Assembly (NCBI GenBank): GCA_002633005.1 | Contig: NMRA01000154.1 | Coordinates: 602,232-666,231 of the forward strand | DNA length: 64,000 nucleotides | Reading direction: 5' to 3' | Source of the DNA: Phoronis australis | Lineage: Eukaryota > Phoronida > Phoronidae | In this document: in pieces, positions 10,453 through 21,969 of the stretch | Layout of the letters: each line of letters begins with the position of its first letter | Position numbering within the stretch: the first letter of the stretch is position 1 | The notes under the pieces: generated by a model | Databases searched by the model: none | What the model was told of the DNA's origin: nothing | What the model saw: only the letters and a program-made list of their open reading frames with translations | Made by a program: the position numbers and the translations under genes

Positions 10453-13400
10453 ATGGCCGATATCCTCGTCCAAGGCTCGGAATATGGACTAAATTCAACG
10501 AAAAGTGGATCACTTATTGGTGTTCATCTAAAATTAACAGACTCTGCTGTTCGCGCACTTGACGAATATCAAGCAGTTAAGGTCAGTCACAAAGTGGGTT
10601 AATGGTATGCTGCAGTTTTTAAAACATCCATAAAAAAGCGAAGGTCTGTAATGAGTTATTTGATATTTTCTTGAGTGATCACTCATTCAGGAAGCCGGGA
10701 GGCAAGCATCTGTTTCATACTATCAATGTTTAATGAATGGCGTGTGTATTCAGTGACTTCTACTAACACCAATTAATGATGAGTAACATAGAAATGGAAA
10801 CTTGTAAATCAAAAAAATTTATAAATATTTTCACTGTCACTATCATCATTGAGATTACTAATCAAGACATCAAGGAAATACTTAGCACGCACCAACACAA
10901 AATTCTAAAAAGACGCTGAAAAGTGAATGGAAGTTCAAGAGCTGGTCGCCAAAAACTGGCAAGCGAACTTTTTCAGAGCAGTTTGGTACTGTATCGTATT
11001 TTGCAGTGGAGCATAAAGAAATAAGTTGTATCTTCACTATGGTACACAATAGGCTCATTGGTAATTGACCTGTCGCGCAGGACTTTGAGTAATGGCTTAA
11101 GTGACCAATCAGAATGCAGCCTTCTTGACACACCTTTGTTTCCAAGCCACCATTTTACCCGACAAACGACACATTGCGGGTAAAACTTATTGTTTGTTTG
11201 TTGACTATTTTGCAAGGAGGCGTAGCTTAATTGTGATTGGTCAATTAACAGGAAATAAGCATGTTTCTGAGTGAAGCATCATTAGAAACAATTTTGTTAA
11301 TGTTATTTCAAAGCAGTAAAGATGTAGAAATCAAGTTGAAGAGCGCTCGCTGTACAATGCCTGAATCTGTAATCTGGCATCCTAGTAAGTCGGTTCTCAG
11401 CGCAGGCGCATTATTGGAAATGGCACTTACCAAGACATGAGCTGTTCTTTCTGTGCCACTGGTTTATTTTTCAAGAGAATCGGTCTTTCGTCACAGTTTT
11501 GAAAACCTTTACTGGGCTCGAAATTTTTATGCGAGTGGAACTGTTTGAATGAACAATTTTTTCCTTGCTTGGCTTATATATATATATATACATGTAGATT
11601 CGACACGTGTCAGCGAGCAATCTCGACATTATGATTGGCTATCAATGCTTTGATCCATTAACGAATAAACTCTCTGCAAATAGTTCCAGTATCTAATGCT
11701 TAGGAACAGAATTTCTTAATCAAGGTATCAGCGTGGCACTGTTTTTAAGGGCAGGCAGGTACGGTAAACAGATTTATTTAAAATTTGCCTTATGTCCTAA
11801 AGTTAAAATAAAACTCTCTGTGAGTTCAAACGTGATCTTTGTCAAATTTATGTTTTTTGGGAAATGCTAGGTGGTAGACTTGTTTCAGTATACCCAAAAC
11901 TGCCAACACTAGGGTTCATTTGAATTTGATTTGATGCAGCATCGTGGCTCGAAGAAACATTTTTTGTAGAATGCAATTCTCAGTGTAGTTAGCTTTCCTA
12001 CCAAGAGTTGTTTGCCATATCCTCCCTCAAAAGTTTTTGCCAGTGCTAGTAACAGTTACGAGATGTGTTTGAAATATTTGACACGGTTATCATTTTCAGG
12101 CCTTCAATGACCAGTGTCCAAGTATCAAGTTTGATGGCAATACTGGGGTAAGTTGGGCTCTATCTTGTACCTTGAAGTGTTAATCCAGGGACCAATATTC
12201 CAGACTTAATTCATTTGCATTGATAATGCTGATGGCCTGGATGTTATTGTGGTTAGCTGGCATTTTGTTGTTGTCGGCCAAACATTTGATTTGGGCCCTA
12301 CTATCTTAAGGGCCTTTCATACTAACGTCGACGTGTTGATGGTTTGGGGAGTTGTGATCAGTGTGAACGCTTAACTTTGGTCTGGGATCGAAGTTAACAG
12401 CTCCAATTAACATCGCAGCTAACAGGTGGATTTAACAGCGCAGCGTCGACGCTGCGGTGCGGTATGAACGGTCAATTTCAGTCCTATCAAAGTTATCGCC
12501 AGGTGCCACTGTTATCATCAACAATTTCAGGGTAATGTAGTCGCTAATAATTGCAGTTTGCTCGAATAATCACCAATCAAATTAAAAAATAAGTTTTATG
12601 TCAATTAGTACACGTAAATGTTCCCAAATTGTCACATGAAAAAAAATCTTAGCTTGCAGCACTACCTTGGGATTACTTCGATGACAACAGCGTCACCTGT
12701 CGTTTACTTCGATGTTCTTTAGTACCGAAGCCAGTAAACGGTTTAGTTAACTTCGCAGTTAACGTTGACGCTCCGCTTAGACCGGAGTTAAGTCAGTATG
12801 AAAAGGCCTTCTGTTGTGTGATAAGAGAGGGTTAGGGTTGAGAGCTGACGGGTGTGTGGTCATAGTCAAAGAGAGTTGTGGTGGATAACTGTGACGGGTG
12901 CGTGGTTAAAGTCAGAGAGGGTTAGAGTGCAGAACTACAGCTTGTAAGGAACAGGCTGACACCAATTTTATTGCATTGTGGTCTAAATCAAAATTTAAGT
13001 TCTTCGACGGAATGCTGGTTTGTAGAGCTGCTTTTAAAAAAGTTAAATATCAAGATTTGAGCACGTGTTAGAATAATATTGAAATGAAATGCTTATCTTA
13101 AGAGAACGATGAGTATTAGAACAAAATATTCACAAATTTTGTTTGCAGCGTATGCCATTGTTGGTAGTGTGTCACTGTGTTACTTAGCTGTAATTTATGG
13201 ACTAATTTGAAATTAACATAGTGTTATCAAAGAAATCGTTCAGTTTATTTGCAACTTCCCTAAGACCATCATCCCGAGACTAGACTAACCTTAGTCGGTA
13301 GTGGGTTATTCACCTTTAGCTACAAGTGACTGAGGTTCAATTAAGGACCCAGCTGATGTCACCCATAATATGCAGGAGATTACTGCCCAGGTGTATGTGA

Positions 13401-16400
13401 TCACCTGCCGGCATACACCAGTGGGTGGTAAAGCTTTCAATAATCAGCACTGCTGGCAGTAGCCCTGCTCAACTTGTTTGACACTGCCTGCACTGTTATG
13501 CGCCTGTACTTGGAGGCCCTCCTGCTCGCCTTTAATAATCGTTTTATAGATGCAGCTGAGTTGTCCCTGTATTTTGCCTGAATAGGGGACTTTTCATATT
13601 GGCGCTCTCTAGAGTAACTAGAGCATGAAAGGGACTTCCGATTGATCCCGACCTCAGATTTGCTGTACGGGACAGAAATTCAATTACTGCACAGTCGTTC
13701 ATTATCTCAAAAGCCCAGGAATAAATTCTGCTGTGAGCCCCTCCCATTGTTTGATTAGTTTAAATTCACTAGTTTATTTTAGCTTTTTGACACCGGCTGG
13801 GACCAAAATTTTCCTGCTTTATCAGCGGCAGCCACTGGCTTCGTCGCTGATATTTCTTCATAGTGGGATATGTAAGGAACATGATTTTTTGTTTATCCAT
13901 GGATATTACAAAAGGTTTGCCTTTTTCGTAAGACGTTGATACATCCCACCACACAGAAGTGGAAATTTGCCGGCATTAAATGGCAGGACAGGTGTTAAAA
14001 TGTAATACATAATTGTCTGTAGTAACAGTCTGTTCTCATTAAGACTGGTGCCCGTGTTCAGCCGTGAATAGAGAGCTGTCACCTTCATCTCTTGAAGTGC
14101 ATTGATTACTGTAGTTATGTTTCACATTTCAGTTACTTTTAAAATCGCGTTAAATCACTTCTTGTTTTGAAATGTGTTTCAGCTTGCTCTGTTCTCAGAT
14201 GAGGAATGGTTTCTGGTGTCGGAAAATGATATTAGTTTGTAGAGTTTGAGACCATGCTTGGTGTACAAAATGACACGCCGGACCTCCAATCCCTCGATTT
14301 TGGGGCCGAAATTCCCCTCTTGATGTCCGTGATGGAGACTAATCGAGTTGACCATTATAAGCAAACAAATGGTAGAAATGAGCTTTCTTGTAACATGGTT
14401 TGGCTGTATGCTGTTATAGAAGATGTTTATTTGTAGATCCTCAAAATTCCTGGTCGCACTGAAGGTGACTTGCGGATATTCCAGTTTAACTTGTCTGCGC
14501 TACAGGGTGATCAGAAAGGAAGCTTTGACTGTGTTCAACAGAAATCGGCTTGGTAAGTCAGCAGAAAATGGCCAATACGAAGAGTCACGTGAACGTTAAG
14601 ATTGACCATATGCTGACATGAGAAACTTAGAATGGAGGAAAAGGTAGATTTACCCGGTGCTGACACGTGAAGCATAGAACAGATTGAAGTTGACAGTAAA
14701 TTGACCATATTATGCTGACATGTGAAACATAGAACAGAGGAAACAGTAGTTTGCTCATGTGCAAACATGTGAAATATAGAACACCAGTAAAAGGTAGATT
14801 GACCGTATGCTGACACGTGAACCACAGAACAGATTGAAGTAAAAATTAAATTGACTGTATTATGCTGACATGTGACTCATAAACAATAGATTGACCATAT
14901 GCTGGCACGTGAAACATAGAACTGAGGTTAATAATAGATTTACCCTGTGCTGACACGTGAAGCATTGAGCACAAGTAAAAGGTAAATTTACCGTATTATG
15001 CTGACATGTGAAACATAGCACCGAGGTAAAAAGTATGAGAATAACATAGTGGACCGATGTGCAGATGGATTTCAGGCCAGGACAACTCGGAATAGTTGAG
15101 ATTGGTGGCTAACTAGTCTTTTGGTAATCTGTATTATTGATTCTGTCTAGTTTCGTTTTTTTCCGTCATTTGATTGATTGAATTTTCTCTTTTAGCAGCG
15201 GCAGTAACCTTGATCTGATCTCCACCCTCCGCCACAAGGTGGTGATAAATGCAACAGAGGATGTTTACCAGGTCACCAAGGAAAAGATGACTATAGCTGA
15301 AGAGGCCAGCAAGAAAAACTGGTAATGCAGATCAAAACATGCTTTCTGCTGGTTTAGGCGTACATGGATTGATCTCCATATTCTTATGTATATTTAACTG
15401 TTACAGTTGATTCTCAGACACAATTTGCCGAGGGGAGGCTTTCAGAATCTTGCCGGTGACATCTCATCACGTCAGTGAAACAAAATATTTCACAGCTGTC
15501 TAGTAAAATGACAGCTAATCAAAGCAATTGGACAGCCATGTCAGAATATTGCATGATGGGAGAAAAAGTTTGTAAACGCCCAGAATACTCAACGTTTCTG
15601 CAAAATAAGTCGAGATCTCTCACTGCAATTGTTTCGCAAGACACTCGACTTGTGTCTATCTCTTCTATTCTTAAGCACAACCTCGATCCTCTTGAACTGT
15701 TTGACAAGGGGCGCTTCTCGTAAATTTAGAAACTTGTGAGGTCTCTGTGGTGAGAAACATTAGCTCAAGAAACAGAAATGCTGTACACTGCTTCGCCATC
15801 AATTCATTCTCACATTCATTTGGCGAAATACTGAAACTCAAAATTTGGAGAAACATGAGTCATCATATTAGACAGATTAGATAAGGTTGTCCTCAAGTGA
15901 TTCCTGGTTGTCCTCAAATGATTCCTGGTTGTCCTCAAATGATTCGCCTCTGGTCATACCTTTCACTGGTAGCAACTAAATGTTATTGAATATGAGTCAT
16001 GTGTTTGTGAACAGTGTGCTGGAGGACTTGAATTTAAATCTAGCGCAGTTTGTAACTTTACTACTTATGGGTCAAGTTGGAATCTTCAAAAATGAATTAT
16101 GGGCATTTGTTTACAGTAAAGACGACTTCATTTCACAATAACACTAAGAACAAGTAGGTTGATTTCTAACATGAGCCAACCAAACCCAGAGAGAAAATTA
16201 CGCTCAACGTGATGATGTCTCTACTTTAACTTTTGCAACAGAAATCTGAGTAAAGTTGAGATGTGCAGGAGATCAAAGTAACCTAACTGGCTACATGTAC
16301 GTCCATTGGTTGGCTGTTCCAGCTTCACTGACTCATCCCTTCAACGCAAAGAGGCATACTGTCTTGTAAAATATTATTTTTCTCCAGTATGGTTTTGCCA

Positions 16401-19400
16401 GACTTGCCAGAAACTTGTAGAATTCATTTCTATTTCTCCATTTTCCACAATACAATACTTTGAAACAATCCCCAATGGAGACTCGTCTATTTTACGTAAA
16501 ATTTTCTTTACATTTGTGTCTTTGTTTACTCACAAATGTTTTGATTTTCTTTCACTTCATCTTTTATATTGATCTGACTCTTTTTCTTGTGACATTTTCA
16601 AACAATATGTCCGTAAACTGAGAACCTATTTCAAGAGAAATAGACAGAGACTTAGTCTTGTAGCTGCGTAAAAAGGACCCTATTTATTTTCAGTGATATG
16701 AGAATTCTACATACAATTTGCACTGATTGTGTATCAAAGTTAGAAATTGAATTAGTGATGAAGATGAAATAGCATTAGGAATGGCAACCAGTGTTTGCAG
16801 TAGTCCACAAATATGATGAAAAGTTTAGGAAAATAGACGAGTCCTTATTTGGGACAGTTCAAGTTCATACTACTGATATTCATGATTATCCTTCTGTTTT
16901 TGTTTTACAGTGCAAAAGAAATCAAAGCCAGCGGGCCTCACGTTGTGGGGCGTAAAATCAAGAAAACAGTAAAAAAACTGACCCCCTCCACCAGTCAGCT
17001 GAGTAGTATGGCCCGGTTACATTCTGGACAGGCAGCAGTTAAACCGTCAACTAGACCACAGACACTAGCGCTATCTACAGCTCAGCATGGAAACCGGATG
17101 CCAAGTGTGAATGGAAAAGTGCCAAATCGTACCGCTAATATAAGTTCTGCATTGAACGGTGATGGAAGTCGTTCCAAGAATGCTGTTAGTGGAAAATTGT
17201 ACAGGTGAAATAAAGCTTTAGTTATTTAATCATCTTCCAAGGTTTTGAATTAGTTATTAAATCATCTATGGATTTGGTTGAACTATTGTTAACATTTGCT
17301 ATCCTGAGTTATGCCAACAAGCACACCTTATAGTGTGATGAGAGGCAATTTGGAACTTTCTGTCATGTTTGGCGAATTGAGAAATTTAAATTCAAAGTCC
17401 TCAGAAGTTGCATATGGCAAGTAAGGCTCAGGTTGAATTGCCATCTGTCATAGTTTGGTGAGCTGCTATTGGCCCAATCAAACCATGTTGTTGAATGGTT
17501 AGTTACATTATTTAGCTTTTGAAATGAGGTTGTTGTTGTTCTTATTGCACATCTGGGTCCACCAACTGATGTTGCTATTATCCTTGGACACATGTATTCT
17601 GATGGCCAATCTTGACTTTGCTTTGTGTTTTTGAGAGCGAAACTAAAATTGTGAATTGAGGCACGTTTATACTTCTTCAACTTTGCCACAATTGCTCTGT
17701 GTCGGTAGTGGGGGTTACAGGCGTGTTAAGTTGTGTCAAGAATGTGCTATCTGGCTTCTTTGAACTTACACATTTTTGGCCTCCAAAAGTGTGCATGCAC
17801 ACACACACACACGCACGCACGCACGCACCCACACACACACACAGTGTCTGTTGTGTAGCGTTTTGCTTTTGTTATACTGAGTTTGGTTGACATCTAGTTT
17901 AGATTTGTTAGAAGCAGTCAACCTTGATGCATTTGGTGTCTTGTTTACAGGGAGTGGGTAATACATTTGCTTGCATTGAAACCGTACAAGAAGCCGGAAC
18001 TGATTCTCCGATTACAGAAAGGTTTGTGTTTTAGCGTGCAGGAAGTTTCGTGTCTTAGCACACAGCAAAGTTTGTGTTTAGTTTAAGGGTTGCACTGGTC
18101 TCTTGTATAAATTTTGATTCTGTCAGTTGAAAATTTTGTCATGGATAGAGGAAATATATTAATGTACTTTAATTTGGTTCTTTATTAGACTGTGTTAATA
18201 CAATTTGATGTACAACCTGCCAGTAACAGTTGCAGTAAGTAGTAGACACGGGGAGCTTCTTATCCAATGGACTTCACTGGCCATTCACACCATTGCTGCA
18301 TGGCATCTTGTAGATGCTGTGAGGTCAAAGGACAAAGACTCACTAGCTACAGTGCTGCAAGAGGTCGCTAGGCTCAACCCTCGTGACAACACGTTCACGC
18401 TGCTCAAGCACATCTACAAGGAAGTGCATTCTGACTGGTCTCACTATACTGAGACAGACAGACAGCTGGTCAAGAGGTAAGCCTGGCCACATTATACTAG
18501 ACTCAGTTTCCATCTCTGGTATCCAGCTCAACTACACTGCAAATTCGAAATGCCTGCGTAAACTACAAGTCTTTGTTCAGTCAACTACATGCAATTTCAC
18601 GGCCATCCACATTAAGCTGGTGGAGTTAAATAAGAGTTGTCTGACGAATCAAGATATTTGTTTTCATTTTTCCGCTCCGTTGATGGACTAGACTTCTCAA
18701 CTTGGTAATAAGACCATGTTCAGAAACTATTCCTGGAGTATGTAAGACTACATCTAGGCCATTTGCATTATGCTTCATCTAAAGCAGATTCTGTTCATGT
18801 GTTGTCTTACTCATGTAGGCGTGTGGCTCAGATGTCCGACTCACCTTCCCACTCTCCGAGTAGTAGCCAAAATAGTCCTCCCCGCAAACGGAAAGAGTCA
18901 ACAGTCATGAGTGAGCCACCGAAGAAGGCCAGGATATCTCATTACCAGTCTCGCCACAGAGAAGAGCCAGACTCAAGTCTTTCAGAAAGTAAGATTTCTT
19001 GAGTTATGATAAATGACAGCAGAAATGAGCTTGCTTTAGGCGCTCTTTCAGGTGGTAAGCTTTCTCGACCAGGAGCATATAATGCTGCCGATGAATGTCT
19101 TTCTGAAATTGAGCTTTCTGGAATTGTGATAAATATTTTACTTGCAGAAAAGGTCTTGGCTCAAATTTCTCGAAAAGAAAGTTTTGCTTTGTTGTAATTG
19201 AGATGTTGATGTCTGTTTGATTGGCAATTACACACTGTTTTTGTTACAAAATAAAGAAGGATTTTTGAATCGTGTTTAACTTAACTATCAATCTTTATTT
19301 CAGATTCTGTCGCTAAGTTGAGCACCCCATCAAAATCAGCGGCTTCCTCCACGTCAGATACGCCTGACTATTTGTTGTAAGTTACTTGTATGACATGTCA

Positions 19401-21843
19401 TTGGTTCATTTTCTATTGCTTAAGATGCACGCTCTGCGTTTTTCTCTGAACAGGAAACTAAATCAACATTGCACAAGTGTGTGTATTGCATTGTTTAAAG
19501 TTTACGTCAACAGTGGATAGTGTAACTTCAGTCACTATGCCAGTTCTAGACGTGAAACATTTTATCTCAGGTTGTCCACTGCTGACTACAGTAACTTGTT
19601 AATGGAAACATTTTTTGGCCACAACACACCACGTTCTCTCAAAGTGACTAAAATGGTCTCAGATTGTTCCTTAGTTATGAAGTAATTTTGGTCTTGCAAA
19701 GGACTGGCAGTTTGTTATCGCTCGAGACCGTGCTCAGCAAATAAATTGTCATGGCAACATGTAGAGCCCGGTCTCAAGAAATAACGAACTGTCAGTTATT
19801 TCTATGCCCAGAAATAACATCTGTTTCAACTTAGGAAAGTTTAAGACCAATTTCATAACGGTAATTGGTCTAAATTTAAAAAAATGCGATTGAAGGTAGG
19901 CTTATCGACTTAAGTGTTCAAAATTAACGCTAACTCTGTTGGTGGCCTTTTGATGCAACAGTCATGAAATGACATAAATTTAGAAACCTTGGACTTCCGT
20001 CATCTTCATCATGTGATTGATCACTCCATTTTGCTATTTGGGCAAAATAATTATCAGTGGTGTTAATAGATGGCGCTGCATGTGGATTTTGCTTTTGAGC
20101 AGCCGAAGAACGACTTTGACTTAATCTTAATATCGCTGCAAAATTTCATTTGCAGGCAGTACACGGCCATCACGAATGACGACCAGAGGCGACGGTACAA
20201 GGAGGATTTCAACTCGGAATACGATGAGTATCGGGTGTGTCATGCCAATGTGGAGAAAATCTCAAAGCGTTTCCTCGAGTTGGAGGACATATTGAAAAAA
20301 CACCAAGCCGGCTCAGCCGATTACGAGGTCAGTGCTACAGACAATATTCGTCTCTGAAGAACCAACTTTTGGATCAGACTTCTTGTTTTAGCAGCTTGTC
20401 ACATTGCAGTTTATAGTCTTAGGAATAGGCAGTGAAATAAAACTCACTTTGTATCGCACGAGTCGACCACGGCTTAGTTGGATCTTCGCATCTATTAACT
20501 GGACATCATCCTAAAATTGATTTTGGTCTTCGTGCCGTTACGAAACCAGTTTCAAGTTGCTACTTTTTTTTAGATCAAAGGTGATTCTGAAGCAGGGCTT
20601 GGAATTTTCCGCGGAAGCACGGATTTCCGCTTTTTTCAAATGTTCTGTCCGCGCATTTTATTATATTTCCGTGTAAAAAAAATCGGATTTGATATAAAAT
20701 TTCCACGGCAAATTCCTTCCCTACCGCGGCTTTGCCGACGATGTTCGCCTCGAAAAGCGGAAGTTGCTCTTTATGTTTCGGAGGAACTTAAATTGTCAAC
20801 ATTGCCGGGGCATCTGGGATAGCGTGGTGGGATTTTCAATGGCGACTCGTGATTGTAAACCGCGGTGACAAAACTACGGCTCCGCAGCCAAAAATGTGTG
20901 GGGGTGGGAGTGGACGGACGTGCTGAAGAGACGCAGATGCATGCTACTGATGGTGATAACGTTTTTTTTTTTAGTCCTCCCGGCGAAAGGCTCACATCGA
21001 CTATTCCAAAGCTGGGTAGCGCGCGTGTTTTGGGCAGTAAAAGTTTCCGCGTTTTTTGTCATTGGTCATTCCAAGCCCTGCTGAAGTTTGGATAGAATTG
21101 GCAAATAAATTCCTTTTTACTTGAGAACAAGCTCAGTGTATTAGCTTCTCACAGTATGATCACACGCTATATTCATCGGCCAGTTCTTCATTATCGACGA
21201 ATCATTTCTCATCTGAGTAAGGAACGAGTTGAAAGATGTTTCATAGCCATTAGTGGTATGAATTGAAATAATGATTTATTTGACAGAAGACAAATTCATT
21301 CCTTACTCTGGTAGGAAAAACATATCTTGGTCCATTTTAATCCAACGATGCAAATTTTACTTTAAATTATCACGAAGAATAAATAAAGTGAAAGTAATTT
21401 ATCAAATAAACACCGAAAATCAGGAAGTCCAACTGGGAATCGAATCACAGGTCTCTAGATTGCCGGTCTAGTGCTCTTACCACTGAGCTACTGAGGACCC
21501 GATATCTGTGCAATTACTGTTTAAAGCCAACTGTTATGTCATACATCGCATGAGCGGAGTTTCGCCTTTTTCACACGAGATTTGGAAAATTATGTAAATT
21601 AACAATTTACCACTATGCATGGATTAATATATGTATAAATAGCAGTTCACGTGAACGACCTATATTTGCCATGTCGCAATTTTGTTTCAGATGATTAAGA
21701 ATAAAGTGTACCAAGAATACCGAACCATCAAATCCGACTCCAAGTACGTGACTGAGAAGAAGAGATGCGACTATCTCCATCACAAGTTGTCTCACATCAA
21801 GAAGCTCGTTGTTGAGTATGATCAGATGCACAGTAACCTTTGA
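10453..21843 (+). CDS. ELL: RNA polymerase II elongation factor ELL, 11 exons, 504 aa
   Basis: Nuclear factor that suppresses RNA polymerase II pausing and acts in super/little elongation complexes. Exons: 10453-10581, 12100-12147, 14437-14552, 15196-15321, 16911-17204, 17951-18021, 18314-18476, 18819-18988, 19304-19376, 20156-20327 and 21691-21843 (stop TGA). Every intron is GT-AG and all phases agree; vertebrate ELLs are about 400-640 residues. The start (MADILVQGSEYGL) is followed by the family's HLKLTDSAVRAL. An N-terminal ELL domain ends in a winged-helix-like part (REWVIHLLALKPYKKPEL, about residues 238-315). A Ser/Pro-rich basic linker with PPRKRKES follows, then an occludin-homology domain from about residue 397 (RRRYKEDFNSEYDEYR ... 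CDYLHHKLSHIKKLV). Intron 10 carries a transposon and a tRNA-like SINE; intron 3 a tandem array. Exon 4 has a tandem TAGCAG acceptor. I cannot separate ELL from ELL2, so this is probably the single invertebrate form. Confidence 0.95.
12309..12810. mobile_element. MITE with AAGGGCCTTTCATACT termini in ELL intron 2
   Basis: Left end AGGGCCTTTCATACTAACG; right end AGTCAGTATGAAAAGGCCTT, its reverse complement apart from one or two bases. The ends also carry matching GTTAAC-rich subterminal sequence. The element is about 500 bases with no open frame of note. Confidence 0.65.
14278..14335 (+). mobile_element. fragment of the CAGGGCCC-type element in ELL intron 2
   Basis: CCTCCAATCCCTCGATTTTG, GGGCCGAAATTCCCCTCTTG and TGTCC match the left-end region of the elements at 47035 and 47999. 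The fragment stops before ELL exon 3. Confidence 0.45.
14598..15036 (+). repeat. ELL: degenerate tandem array in ELL intron 3
   Basis: About nine units of roughly 45-55 bases with the core GCTGACACGTGAAACATAGA followed by ACAGAGGTAAAAGGTAGATT. Two unit types alternate: one ends in TTGACCATATTATGCTGACA, the other lacks the extra TTA. The array sits between exons 3 and 4 and does not touch them. Confidence 0.8.
15189..15201 (+). promoter_or_regulatory. ELL: NAGNAG tandem splice acceptor of ELL exon 4
   Basis: The exon 4 acceptor reads TTTTAGCAGCGG. Splicing after the first AG (exon from 15196) or after the second (from 15199) keeps the frame. The two products differ by one Ser in the run Cys-Ser-Gly-Ser. 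Both sites follow a pyrimidine-rich tract, so both could be used; I cannot tell which dominates. Confidence 0.6.
17798..17842. repeat. CA/GCAC microsatellite in ELL intron 5
   Basis: A run of CA dinucleotides with an internal GCAC tetranucleotide block. The open frames across it are repeat artefacts. Confidence 0.85.
20593..21080. mobile_element. non-autonomous transposon, CAGGGCTTGGAAT family, copy 1 (488 bases)
   Basis: Starts CAGGGCTTGGAAT and ends ATTCCAAGCCCTG, perfect 13-base inverted ends. CTGAAG flanks it directly on both sides (20587-20592 and 21081-21086), which looks like a 6-base target duplication. It shares its interior with 47222-47733, including TCACCTCGAAAAGCG-like, GTTGCTCTTTATGTTTC and CCGGGGCA motifs. 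No transposase is visible. It lies in ELL intron 10. Confidence 0.8.
21425..21500 (-). repeat. tRNA-like sequence, probably a tRNA-derived SINE head
   Basis: On the minus strand the sequence has an A box (TAGCTCAGTGGTAAGAGC), a perfect 5-base anticodon-like stem (CTAGA/TCTAG) around the loop CCGGCAA, and a B box (GATTCGATTCCC). The loop has C where tRNAs keep U33, and the T and acceptor stems pair poorly. This is more like a SINE or tRNA relic than a working tRNA-Ala(GGC). It sits in ELL intron 10. Confidence 0.6.
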
Positions 21844-21961
21844 CCTATGCCGTCGGCATTCCAGCCATGCACGCGCCCGAGTATGATGCAATGTATCCCA
21901 TGATGCAATGTTGGCATTCCTGCTAATGTGAAGTTGTTTGTTGTATTTTGAGAAAGTATTT

Positions 21962-21967
21962 AATAAA
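21962..21967 (+). terminator. ELL: ELL polyadenylation signal AATAAA
   Basis: A canonical AATAAA lies 118 bases after the ELL stop codon. It implies a short 3' UTR of about 140 bases. It is the first AATAAA downstream of the stop in this orientation. Confidence 0.7.
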
Positions 21968-21969
21968 TT

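Noticed and set aside
17699-17966. His/Thr- and Val/Cys-repeat frames
   Set aside because: Translations of a CA microsatellite in an ELL intron.
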